This document shows positions 7,685 to 16,286 of a DNA stretch of 64,000 nucleotides, piece after piece. The DNA lies in contig NZ_FNRQ01000001.1 of assembly GCF_900107685.1 (NCBI RefSeq), positions 62,001 through 126,000 of the forward strand. The letters run 5' to 3'. Each line of letters begins with the position of its first letter. Positions within the stretch are counted from its first letter, which is position 1. This stretch comes from Paraburkholderia sartisoli. GTDB lineage: Bacteria; Pseudomonadota; Gammaproteobacteria; Burkholderiales; Burkholderiaceae. The position numbers and the translations under genes are program-made. The notes under the pieces are model-generated. The model was not told the DNA's origin. It saw nothing but the letters and a program-made list of their open reading frames with translations, and ran no database searches.

Positions 7685-8992
7685 ATGGCCGATTCCTACT
7701 TCCCCCGCTGGCGCGTCCAGCCGCGAGCCATCGAGGGCCGCGTCGTCGGGCCCGACGAGCGGCTCGCCGGGCCGCAGATGCTCGCGATGGGTATCCAGCA
7801 CGTCGTGGCGATGTTCGGTTCGACGGTGCTCGCGCCGCTGCTGATGGGCTTCGATCCGAATCTGTGCATCTTCATGTCAGGCATCGGCACGCTGCTCTTC
7901 TTCGTGCTCGTGGGTGGGCGCGTGCCGAGCTATCTCGGTTCGAGCTTCGCGTTCATCGGCCTCGTGATCGCGGTGACGGGTTACGGCGGACACGGTCCGA
8001 ACCTGAACATTCCCGTCGCGCTCGGCGGGATCATCGCGTGCGGCGTCGTGTACGCGATCATCGGCTTCATCGTGTCGGCGATCGGCACGAAATGGATTGA
8101 AACGTTGATGCCGCCCGTCGTCACCGGTGCGATTGTCGCGGTGATCGGGCTGAATCTTGCGCCGATCGCGGTGAAAGGCGTGAGCGCGAACGCGTTCGAT
8201 TCGTGGATGGCGCTCGTGACGGTGCTGTGCGTCGGCGCGGTCGCGGTGTTCGCGCGCGGCATGCTGCAGCGCCTGCTGATTCTCGTCGGCCTGCTGATCG
8301 CGTATGTGATCTATGCGATCGTCACGAACGGTCTGGGGATGGGCAAGCCGATCGACTTCGCGGTCGTCGCGAATGCCGCGTGGTTCGGCATGCCGCACTT
8401 CACGGCGCCCGTCTTCAACCTGCAGGCGATGACGCTGCTCGCGCCGGTCGCCGTGATTCTCGTCGCGGAAAACCTCGGGCACATCAAGGCGGTGAGCGCG
8501 ATGACCGGCCAGAACCTCGACGGCTATATCGGCCGCGCGTTTATCGGCGACGGCCTCGCCACCATCGTGTCGGGATTCGCCGGCGGCACCGGCGTCACGA
8601 CGTACGCCGAAAACATCGGCGTGATGGCCGTGACGAAGATCTATTCGACGCTCGTGTTCGTGATCGCCGCACTGATCGCGCTCGTGCTCGGTTTCTCGCC
8701 GAAGTTCGGTGCGGTCATCCAGACGATTCCGGGTCCGGTGCTGGGCGGCGTATCGATCGTCGTGTTCGGCCTGATCGCGGTGACCGGCGCGCGTATCTGG
8801 GTCGTCAACAAGGTCGACTTCTCCGACAACCGCAATCTGATCGTCGCGGCCGTCACGCTCGTGCTCGGCGCGGGCGACTTCACGCTGAAACTCGGTGGCT
8901 TCGGTCTGGGTGGTATCGGCACGGCGACGTTCGGCGCGATCATCCTGTACGCGCTGCTGCGTCGCAAGCCGGCACAGCAGCCGGTCGTTTAG
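7685..8992 (+). CDS. rutG: RutG-like NCS2 uracil/pyrimidine permease
   Basis: This inner-membrane carrier of the nucleobase-cation symporter 2 family imports uracil or related pyrimidines with protons. The 435-residue protein has about 12-14 hydrophobic segments. It carries the NCS2 signatures VAENLGHIKAVSAMTG in TM8 and GGTGVTTYAENIGVMA in TM10, which include the substrate-binding Glu residues. It tracks E. coli RutG closely from PDERL to the end (VPSYLGSS, LMPPVVTGA, LNLAPIAVK) and is less like UraA. No rut catabolic genes lie nearby, so the exact substrate is uncertain. AGAGGAGA lies about eight bases before the start. It appears monocistronic. Confidence 0.93.
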   Translation: MADSYFPRWRVQPRAIEGRVVGPDERLAGPQMLAMGIQHVVAMFGSTVLAPLLMGFDPNLCIFMSGIGTLLFFVLVGGRVPSYLGSSFAFIGLVIAVTGYGGHGPNLNIPVALGGIIACGVVYAIIGFIVSAIGTKWIETLMPPVVTGAIVAVIGLNLAPIAVKGVSANAFDSWMALVTVLCVGAVAVFARGMLQRLLILVGLLIAYVIYAIVTNGLGMGKPIDFAVVANAAWFGMPHFTAPVFNLQAMTLLAPVAVILVAENLGHIKAVSAMTGQNLDGYIGRAFIGDGLATIVSGFAGGTGVTTYAENIGVMAVTKIYSTLVFVIAALIALVLGFSPKFGAVIQTIPGPVLGGVSIVVFGLIAVTGARIWVVNKVDFSDNRNLIVAAVTLVLGAGDFTLKLGGFGLGGIGTATFGAIILYALLRRKPAQQPVV

Positions 8993-9106
8993 GCGAAGGC
9001 AGCAAATCAGCCGCGCGCCGCACCCCGGTTCAACCGGCGACGACGCGCGACTTTCAACCCTCCCGGCCGCGCGCCACCCGCGTGCCACCCGCCCGTCATT
9101 GACCCG

Positions 9107-10747
9107 TCATCCGCGCGCGCGGCCGCGCATCGTCAGCGCGGTCTCCGACAGATCGACCTCGCGCATCAGCCGTGTCAGGGTCTCGTCGTTGATCTTCTGG
9201 GCGTTGCGCAGCGCGACCAGCGTCGCGCGCTCGGCATGAATCGCGGCGAGCCGCATCCGCAGTTCCAGTGCTTCCGCCTGCTGCGCCATTTTGCGTGGCG
9301 CGCCTTCCTCGCCGAGCGTCGCGAGCCTGCGCCGGTAAATGTCCATCACGCGTGCCGTCACGTCGGCGGCCGAGGCCGACTCCGATTCGTCGAGACCAGC
9401 GTTCACCGTGTCGTGCATGTCGTCGATGGCGCGGATCGCCGCCTGCGCCGCGTGCGTTCGCGCGAGCTTTTCTTCGGCTTCGTGCGGATCGCGACGGTTG
9501 CCGTGCGTGATGAACGGCAGCACGATCACCGCCACCAGCAACGACGCGAGTATCACGCCCGATGCGATGAAGATCGCCAGGTCGCGCCCCGCGAGCGAGA
9601 CCGGCAACGACAGCACGCCCGCCAGCGTGACGGCGCCGCGCACGCCCGCGATCGTCGTCACCGCGACCATCCGGACGCCCGGCACGGCGTTCGTGACGCC
9701 CTTGCGTTTGGCGCCGCGGCTTGCAAAGAGCCGCAGCACCCACACCCACACGTAGCGCAGCGCATACAGCACGAGCAGCACGGCCGCGACGTAGCCGATC
9801 AGCCGCAGCACCTGCCCGTCGCTCGTGTGATGCGCGTCGAGCAGCGCATCGCCGAGGATGTGAGGAAACTGCAGCCCGAGCAGAATGAACACCATTCCGT
9901 TGAAGACGAACTCGATCATCGTCCACGTGCTCGCCGCGCGCATGCGCGTCGAAACCGGCCCGACATGCATGATGCTGGTGTAGTTCATCATCATTCCGGC
10001 TGCGACAGCCGCCAGAATGCCCGACCAGCCGAAGTGCTCGGCGAACAGGTATGACGCGAACGGAATCAGCAGCGTCATCACGACGCCCGGAGCCGGGTCG
10101 CCTTCCTCGGTCATGTTCAGAAAGCGCGACGAGACGAAGCTGAACACCCAGCCGACCGCGGCGCCGGTCGCGAGGCCGCCGGCGGCGATGATCACGAAGC
10201 TGATCGACGCGTCACGCAGCGAGAACACGCCGGTCAGCGCCGCCGCAATCGCAAACTTCAGTGCGACGAGGCCCGACGCGTCGTTCATCAGCGCCTCGCC
10301 TTCGAGGATATGCATCAGCTGCGGCGCGATCCTTCCCTTGCCGGCGATGCCGGTCAGCGCGACGGCGTCGGTCGGCGACAGCACGGCGGCAAGCGCGAAC
10401 GCGACCGGCAGCGGAATCGCCGGCACGAGCGCATGCACGAAGTAGCCGACCGCGAGCACTGTCATGAACACGAGCCCGAGCGCGAGCATCAGGATCGCGC
10501 GCCGCTGCATGAAGAACTCGCGCTTCGGGATGCGCCAGCCGTCCGCGAAGAGCAGCGGCGGAATGAACAGCACCATGAAGATGTCGGGATCGAACGTGAC
10601 GTGCAAGTCGAGCTTCGGCCACGCGAGCAGTGCGCCGATCGCGATCTGCACGAGCGGCAGCGGCGGTTTGACGGGCAGCACCCGGATCAGGACGCCCGAA
10701 CTGGCGACCGCGAGCAGCAGGATAAGAACGGTAAAAACGATTTCCAT
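9107..10747 (-). CDS. CPA1 family Na+/H+ antiporter (YjcE/NhaP type)
   Basis: This inner-membrane exchanger expels Na+ or K+ for protons. The product is 546 residues, the usual length for the a_cpa1 subgroup. About 12 membrane segments fill residues 1-400, including the conserved FIPPLLFADGW, the ion-site region LSPTDAVALTGI, LEGEALMNDASGLVALKFA, and GVRGAVTLAGVLSLP. The last 130 residues form a charged cytoplasmic tail with coiled-coil character. A longer frame reaches 11059, but its first 104 residues are Arg-rich and unlike the family, so the start MEIVFTVL at 10747 is preferred. It is transcribed away from the EAL gene at 11128. Confidence 0.93.
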   Translation of the reverse strand: MEIVFTVLILLLAVASSGVLIRVLPVKPPLPLVQIAIGALLAWPKLDLHVTFDPDIFMVLFIPPLLFADGWRIPKREFFMQRRAILMLALGLVFMTVLAVGYFVHALVPAIPLPVAFALAAVLSPTDAVALTGIAGKGRIAPQLMHILEGEALMNDASGLVALKFAIAAALTGVFSLRDASISFVIIAAGGLATGAAVGWVFSFVSSRFLNMTEEGDPAPGVVMTLLIPFASYLFAEHFGWSGILAAVAAGMMMNYTSIMHVGPVSTRMRAASTWTMIEFVFNGMVFILLGLQFPHILGDALLDAHHTSDGQVLRLIGYVAAVLLVLYALRYVWVWVLRLFASRGAKRKGVTNAVPGVRMVAVTTIAGVRGAVTLAGVLSLPVSLAGRDLAIFIASGVILASLLVAVIVLPFITHGNRRDPHEAEEKLARTHAAQAAIRAIDDMHDTVNAGLDESESASAADVTARVMDIYRRRLATLGEEGAPRKMAQQAEALELRMRLAAIHAERATLVALRNAQKINDETLTRLMREVDLSETALTMRGRARG

Positions 10748-11127
10748 CAGGTCTTTTCTGGAGGTTGCGGAGCGGCATCGACGGCGCGCCGAAGCAGCCG
10801 CGAGCGCGGCCAGCGACATGGCGCGGACAGCGACGCCAGCAGGAACACGAGCCCGCAGTGTAGCCGGCGCCCCCGGATCCTGCCGCGAAACGCACGCTGG
10901 ACCGGGACGCGGGTGTGTCCCTTGTTGCACCGTTACGGTGCCCCGCCGCCCCGCCTCGACGCACGAAACTGACGATCGGAGCCCGGCAGGCGCGCGAACT
11001 AACGCGATATGTGCGCCAACGTGCGCACGGAGCTTGCTTAAGCTATATCGATGACGCACATTTTGAGCGTGGAGCCCGTCCGGTCGTCCCTCGACAGGAT
11101 CGCTCCACGCGCGCGTGAGAGGATTGC
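10748..11127. other. divergent intergenic region between the antiporter and EAL genes
   Basis: I see no supported gene in these 380 bases, although frames are open by virtue of high GC. The right end holds an AT-richer segment (about 11036-11060, TTGCTTAAGCTATATCG) that may contain the promoter of the EAL gene, and GAGAGG precedes its start. The left part presumably carries the antiporter promoter, but I cannot define it. Confidence 0.4.
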
Positions 11128-12426
11128 ATGAGCATTGCGCAGCAGGACAGAACGGCCGTCGCGCCGCACGGGTTCGAGGTGAGTTTCGCCTCGGGCCTGC
11201 AACGTTATTCGACGCAGCACGGGGAGCTGGAACTCACGAGCGTGTTCCAGCCGATCTTCAGCCTGTCGCACATGCGCGCGGTCGGCTACGAGGGACTGTT
11301 GCGCGCGCACGATTCGCTTGACCGCCCGGTTTCGCCGCTCGACGTGTTTGGCCAGGCCGCCCGTCTCGGCGACGTGCTCCAGGTCGACCGTCTCGCGCAG
11401 GCGCTGCATCTGGAGAACTTCAAGGCGCTCGGCGCGGAAACGGAGTGGCTCTTCCTGAACGTGCATCCGGGCGCGCTCACCGATCCGTATCACGCAGCCG
11501 CGCTGCTCGCCAACCTGCGGCGGCTCGATCTGCCCCCGCGCCGCATCGTGCTCGAAGTGCTCGAACAGCGCGCGGACGATCTCGAACGTCTCGCCGAAGC
11601 GGTGCGCGAGTTTCGCGAGCGCGGCTTCCTGATCGCGCTCGACGACTTCGGCGCGGGGCATTCGAACGTCGAGCGTATCTGGCAACTGAATCCCGACATC
11701 GTGAAACTCGACCGTTCGCTGCTCGCGCCGGGAGCGATCCGGCCGCAGGGTTCGTCGATCCTGCCGGGGCTCGTGGCGCTGCTGCATGAGGCGGGCAAGC
11801 TGGTGCTGGTCGAAGGGGTCGAGACCGAGAGCGAGGCGCACATGGCGCTCGCGTGCGACGCCGACTTCGTGCAGGGATTTTTCTTCGGCCGGCCGAGCGC
11901 CGCGACGGTCGATGCTTCGGCGAGCGCGGCGTTGATCGGCGAGTTGACCGAGCGCAACCGGCATCTGACCGGGACGCGCGAAAAACGCGATGCGTCACGC
12001 CTTGCACCGTACATCCGTGCGTTCGAGCGGGCGGCCGAGCGGCTGTCCGCCGGCGAGCCGCTCGACGAGGTGTGCTGGAATTTCCTGTCGCTCGATCACG
12101 CGGCCCGCTGCTTCCTGCTCGACGAGAACGGCCGGCAGTCGGAGCGCAACGTCGTGCTGCGCGCGGACCGGGCCGTGCAGATGTCGCGCTTTTTGCCGCT
12201 CTCGGATGCGAAGGGCGCGAGTTGGCTGCGCCGGCCGTACTTTCGCTCCGCGATGCGCGAACCGCAGCGCGTGCAGGTTACGCGCCCCTATCTGTCGATC
12301 AATGAAGCGACGATGTGCGTGACGCTGTCGATCGCCACACGCGTCGGCGACCGATTATGCGTGCTGTGCGCGGACATCGACTGGCAAGGTGAAATGGTGG
12401 AATCTCCGAACCCGTCGCAGGTGTGA
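11128..12426 (+). CDS. EAL-domain c-di-GMP phosphodiesterase with C-terminal sensor domain
   Basis: This probable cytoplasmic enzyme hydrolyses cyclic di-GMP to pGpG. The EAL domain (about residues 35-260) keeps the catalytic set: YEGLLR (the EAL signature as EGL), FLNVHP, VLEVLEQ, ALDDFGAGHSN, VKLDRSLL, VEGVET and QGFFFG. Activity is therefore plausible. Residues 285-420 form a second domain with CWNFLSLDHAARCFLLDENG and CVLCADIDW, resembling the YkuI C-terminal or Cache-like fold that accompanies some EAL proteins. There is no membrane segment. GAGAGG lies upstream of the ATG. The protein stands alone before the two-partner secretion genes. Confidence 0.92.
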   Translation: MSIAQQDRTAVAPHGFEVSFASGLQRYSTQHGELELTSVFQPIFSLSHMRAVGYEGLLRAHDSLDRPVSPLDVFGQAARLGDVLQVDRLAQALHLENFKALGAETEWLFLNVHPGALTDPYHAAALLANLRRLDLPPRRIVLEVLEQRADDLERLAEAVREFRERGFLIALDDFGAGHSNVERIWQLNPDIVKLDRSLLAPGAIRPQGSSILPGLVALLHEAGKLVLVEGVETESEAHMALACDADFVQGFFFGRPSAATVDASASAALIGELTERNRHLTGTREKRDASRLAPYIRAFERAAERLSAGEPLDEVCWNFLSLDHAARCFLLDENGRQSERNVVLRADRAVQMSRFLPLSDAKGASWLRRPYFRSAMREPQRVQVTRPYLSINEATMCVTLSIATRVGDRLCVLCADIDWQGEMVESPNPSQV

Positions 12427-12596
12427 CGGCATCGGAAAACATTGGAAAAACCCCGCACGGGACGATGTTTTGTAAAGGTTTGTTGTCCCAAATTTAAGAC
12501 CAATCTGATTCTCTCCGACAAGGGCGGCAAACGATTGATTTGCTTTCTGATGGCTTACATACTCGGCGCCTTTCAAGGTGATCGGGGTTCAGAAAG

Positions 12597-14357
12597 GTGG
12601 ATCAACGCAATGTTGCTGTCGTGTTGTCGGGCGATTGCCGGGCGCCCGTCTTCGGGCTGCGACGGCGCGCACTGGTGGCCGCCTGTGTCGCCGGATTTTC
12701 TCTGGGGCAAGTTGCTCACGCAGCGGTGGAAGTGGCCGCGCCGGCCGACATCCAGCGCCGGCAGAACCAGCAGGCCGAATCCATTCGCGACCAGGCCAAT
12801 AGCCGCCCGGACGTCTTCACCGACAGTCAGGCCAGCGCCGCTCAGGATGACGAAATACCGCAGGACGCGGCGTGTTTCGACATCGTCCGTGTGCAGGCGT
12901 CTTCCCCGGAGTTTCCGTGGCTCGAGCAGTGGCTGCGCCAGGCGGAAGGGCGATGCATCGGCAGAAACGGTCTGCTCTGGCTGCAGCGGCACGCCAATGA
13001 TGCGCTGATCCAGCGGGGCTACATCACGTCGCGCGTGCTGCTTCCCGGGCAGACGCTGTCGGGCGGCGTGCTGACGTTCGACATCGTGGCTGGCCGCGTC
13101 GCGGCGATCGAAGTCGCTAGCGAAGGCGAGGGCGAAGACGGAGGCGAAGCACCGGCTCCGCAACGGCTTGCGCGTGCCATGGCCATGAGCGCCGGTGACC
13201 TCCTGAACCAGCGCGACGTCGATCAGGGCCTCGAAAACCTGCGCCGCCTCGTCGGCCAGAGCGATGCGACGATCGACATCGTCCCGGGCGATGCCTTCGC
13301 CCAGTCGATCGTTCGCATCCATCCAGGTACCGGCCGGCGCGTTCAGGCCGGCCTCGGCGCCGATAACCTGGGGCTCGATGCGACCGGAAAATATCAGCTC
13401 GCGGGCACGCTGAGCATCGAATCCCCGCTGGGTCTTGCCGACCAGCTGCAAGTCTGGGCCGGCGCGAATGCCGACTATGGCGCCGGCAAGGGGAACCTCT
13501 CCTACGGCGGCAACTGGAACGTGCCGTTCGGCTATGGCTCACTTTTTGTGGGCGCCACGCGTGCCCGCTATCAGCAAACGCTGTCGCTCGCGAGCATGCC
13601 CTTCGTCTACAGGGGCACCAGCTCCGAAGTGACGGCCGGCGCGAGCCGCGTCGTGTTTCGCAATTCGACGGCCCGTACCCAGGTGAGCGCCCGTGTCTAC
13701 CGGCGCATTTACCGCAACTATCTGGCCGACGCGGAACTTGCCGTCCAGCATCAGGACGTGACCGGGTTCGAGCTCAGCGCCACGCACCGCCAGTACTTCA
13801 GCACGGCCGGCGTAATGGGCACGGTGAGCTGGCGCCAGAACTTCGCGGGGCTCTCGGCGGTGCCGGGCATGGCGCCCGGTATCGGCGTGACGCCGGCGCT
13901 CCAGGCGCTGACCGGCACGCTGATCGCGTACGTGCCCCTGACGCTCGCCGGCCACAAGACCGCGTATCAGATGACGTGGACCGGCCAGTACGGCCGCACC
14001 CGGATGACCGCCAACGATTTCTTCCCGATCGGCACGCGCGCGACCGTACGCGGCTTCGACGGCCAGACGACGCTCGCCGCCGAAAGCGGCTTTGCCGTGC
14101 AAAACGAGTTGCAACTGCCTCTGCACGGCCAGACGGCCTTCGCAGGCGTCGACTTCGGCAAGGTCAGTGGCCCGAGTGCAAGGAATCTGAGCGGCACGTC
14201 GCTCGCTGGCGCGGTGGTCGGCGTGCGCGGCCAGATCGATCGTCCTGGGCCGGCCGCGTTGTCCTATGAAATCAGCCTGGGCATGCCCCTAAGCAGGCCC
14301 GCCACTTTTTCGACACACAAGCCGGTGCTGCTTGCGCAGTTGAGCGGGCAGTTTTAA
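12597..14357 (+). CDS. TpsB outer-membrane transporter (ShlB/FhaC/HecB family)
   Basis: This outer-membrane Omp85-superfamily barrel secretes its partner TpsA exoprotein. The 586-residue product has a signal peptide (RRRALVAACVAGFSLGQVAHA). A polar helix rich in Gln/Arg (PADIQRRQNQQAESIRDQ) follows. Then come one or two POTRA domains (about residues 90-240), and from about residue 250 a 16-strand barrel with the conserved L6-loop tetrad in ATVRGFDG. The C-terminus ends in Phe. The start is uncertain: the frame opens with GTG at 12597, with its purine run too close, and a GTG at 12621 is an alternative. The partner gene starts 70 bases downstream, so the pair is an operon with the transporter first. 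Confidence 0.92.
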   Translation: MDQRNVAVVLSGDCRAPVFGLRRRALVAACVAGFSLGQVAHAAVEVAAPADIQRRQNQQAESIRDQANSRPDVFTDSQASAAQDDEIPQDAACFDIVRVQASSPEFPWLEQWLRQAEGRCIGRNGLLWLQRHANDALIQRGYITSRVLLPGQTLSGGVLTFDIVAGRVAAIEVASEGEGEDGGEAPAPQRLARAMAMSAGDLLNQRDVDQGLENLRRLVGQSDATIDIVPGDAFAQSIVRIHPGTGRRVQAGLGADNLGLDATGKYQLAGTLSIESPLGLADQLQVWAGANADYGAGKGNLSYGGNWNVPFGYGSLFVGATRARYQQTLSLASMPFVYRGTSSEVTAGASRVVFRNSTARTQVSARVYRRIYRNYLADAELAVQHQDVTGFELSATHRQYFSTAGVMGTVSWRQNFAGLSAVPGMAPGIGVTPALQALTGTLIAYVPLTLAGHKTAYQMTWTGQYGRTRMTANDFFPIGTRATVRGFDGQTTLAAESGFAVQNELQLPLHGQTAFAGVDFGKVSGPSARNLSGTSLAGAVVGVRGQIDRPGPAALSYEISLGMPLSRPATFSTHKPVLLAQLSGQF

Positions 14358-14427
14358 CTGATGCGAGCCGTATCGGCGTGTCGGATTCCCCGAGGCAATC
14401 GCCTCCCTCCTCCTTAAGAGAGACACA

Positions 14428-16158
14428 ATGTCAAAAATCACTCAAAAAGCTGTCCGGGTCCGCCCACTCACCCTGCTCGTCGCCGCCGGGCTGCTCGTGC
14501 CGGTTGCGTCGAGCTGGGCGCAGGTCGTCGTCGACACGGGCGCGGCGGGCGCACGTCCGACGCTCTCGGGCGGCATGAACGGTTCGCAGATCGTCAATAT
14601 CGCAAAGCCGACTGCGGGCGGTGTGTCGGTGAACAACTTCACGGCGTACAACGTCGGTGCAAACGGCCTTGTGCTGAACAACGCGACCGCGGCGACGAAC
14701 AGCACGCTTGCCGGACGCCTCGCGGCCAACGATCAGCTCGGCGGCAGCGCCGCCAGGGTGATCCTGAACCAGGTCACGTCGGGTAACGCTTCGCAACTGC
14801 TTGGCACGACCGAAATCGCGGGCAACAAGGCCAACCTGATCGTCGCGAATCCGAACGGCATCACGTGCAACGGCTGCGGCTTCGTGAACGCGCCGCGCGT
14901 GACACTGACGACGGGCGCCGTCAATCTCGACAAGAACGGCAACGTGGCGAACATCGACGTGAGCAAGGGCGAGATTTCGGTCGGCGCCGACGGCCTCTCT
15001 GCTCCCGCCAGCCAGATCGACCTGATCGCGCGCGCCATGCGCATCAACGGCGCCGTGAAGGTGGGTTCGAAAGTGACCGCGATCGCGGGCGCCAACACGG
15101 TCGACTACGCGAGCGGCAAGGAAACCGCCAAAGCCGCGACGGGCAGTGCGCCGCAAGTGGCGATCGACGTCGGTGCGCTTGGCAGCATGTACGGCAGCAG
15201 CGTGCGCATGGTGGGCACGGAGAACGGCGTCGGCGTGAACATCGGCGGCATGGTCGATTCGCTGTCGGGCGACCTCGAGCTGTCGAATGCAGGCGCGCTG
15301 TCGATCAAGGCCGGTGGCGGCTTGCGCTCGACGCACGACACGAAGGTCACCACCTCGGGCGACGTGTCGATCCAGGGGGTACTCGGCGCGCGAAACGCGG
15401 CGACGATCCAGTCGGCCGGGCTGTCGAACCAGGGCTTCATTTATGGTGAAAACAGCATCAGGCTCGTCGCGGGTGGGGGCGCCGGCACGATCGACAACAG
15501 CAACGGCGGGTTGATTGAAAGTCTGGGTGCAGTCGGCGTCTCCGCCGGTTCGCTCGACAACAGCAACGGCGGTACGGTGTTCGGTGAAAAGTCCGTGCAG
15601 ATCAACGCCGCGCGCGTGGTCAACGACAACGACGGCTGGCTCAATACGGATGGCCGCCTTGACGTCACCGCCAGTTCGCTCAGCAATGCCGGCGGTGTCA
15701 TGAAGGGCAACACCATCGCCGTGCGCGGTGACCGGTTCGACAACACGCGCGGCGCCGTCAACGCGACCAGCCGGATCGATGTCACGACCGGCACGCTCGT
15801 CAACGCCAATACGCTTGTCGACGTCGACACCTATTCGAGCGGAGAGGATGGATGGGGCCGCCCGACGTCCGGACTGGTCGCCGGCAGCGTCAGCCTTAAC
15901 GTCGGCACGCTGGACAACCATGCGGGCAAGGTGCGCGCAAACGACGTCAGAATCGTAGCCGACAGCGTGAACAACGCGAACGAGGGCAGCCTGCTTGCGC
16001 AGAGTGCGTTGAACATGAAGGTGACCAACACGTTGAACAACGCGTCGGGCAAGATCAGCGCCCTCGGCAATGTCAATCTGACCGCCGGCGATTTCGTGCT
16101 GGACGGCGGCTCGGTGGACAGCCAGGACGGTTACGCGTCGGTCAAGCGCATCCGTTGA
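14428..16158 (+). CDS. short TpsA exoprotein with filamentous-haemagglutinin N-terminal domain
   Basis: This is the probable substrate of the TpsB upstream, secreted to the cell surface or medium. The signal peptide (residues 1-31) ends VASSWA. The TPS secretion domain (about residues 40-280) carries VILNQV and the hallmark VANPNGITCNGCGFVNAPR. Residues 280-570 are degenerate beta-helix repeats built on N-N-G-G-x-I/L patterns such as LSNAGG and LDNSNGG. At 576 residues it is far smaller than adhesins or CdiA toxins of 2000-5000 residues. There is no pretoxin motif, toxin tip or immunity gene. The C-terminus (DSQDGYASVKRIR) ends cleanly. It could be a small secreted adhesin or a stable remnant of a longer gene; the intact reading frame favours the former. 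Confidence 0.9.
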   Translation: MSKITQKAVRVRPLTLLVAAGLLVPVASSWAQVVVDTGAAGARPTLSGGMNGSQIVNIAKPTAGGVSVNNFTAYNVGANGLVLNNATAATNSTLAGRLAANDQLGGSAARVILNQVTSGNASQLLGTTEIAGNKANLIVANPNGITCNGCGFVNAPRVTLTTGAVNLDKNGNVANIDVSKGEISVGADGLSAPASQIDLIARAMRINGAVKVGSKVTAIAGANTVDYASGKETAKAATGSAPQVAIDVGALGSMYGSSVRMVGTENGVGVNIGGMVDSLSGDLELSNAGALSIKAGGGLRSTHDTKVTTSGDVSIQGVLGARNAATIQSAGLSNQGFIYGENSIRLVAGGGAGTIDNSNGGLIESLGAVGVSAGSLDNSNGGTVFGEKSVQINAARVVNDNDGWLNTDGRLDVTASSLSNAGGVMKGNTIAVRGDRFDNTRGAVNATSRIDVTTGTLVNANTLVDVDTYSSGEDGWGRPTSGLVAGSVSLNVGTLDNHAGKVRANDVRIVADSVNNANEGSLLAQSALNMKVTNTLNNASGKISALGNVNLTAGDFVLDGGSVDSQDGYASVKRIR

Positions 16159-16213
16159 GGCGGCTCCGGCTGAGCAGGTCCGTATCGTCCCGCGGGACGA
16201 CCACGGACGGTTG

Positions 16214-16252
16214 AAAAACGGCAGATCGGGCGCGGTAGCGCCCGATCTGCCG
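16214..16252 (-). terminator. strong intrinsic terminator of the oxidoreductase gene
   Basis: A perfect 15-base stem (16219-16233 against 16238-16252) has a four-base loop. On the minus strand it is followed by a T run (the AAAAA at 16214-16218 on the plus strand). It lies 35 bases past the end of the minus-strand gene at 16287. The convergent tpsA gene also ends just before it. Confidence 0.85.
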
Positions 16253-16286
16253 CTTCGGCCGGCGCCATTCAGCGCCGGCCTCGTTC

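Noticed and set aside
14428..16158. Contact-dependent inhibition (CdiA/BcpA) system
   Set aside because: The exoprotein is only 576 residues, has no VENN-like or NxE(E/Q)LYN-like motif and no toxin domain, and no immunity gene follows.
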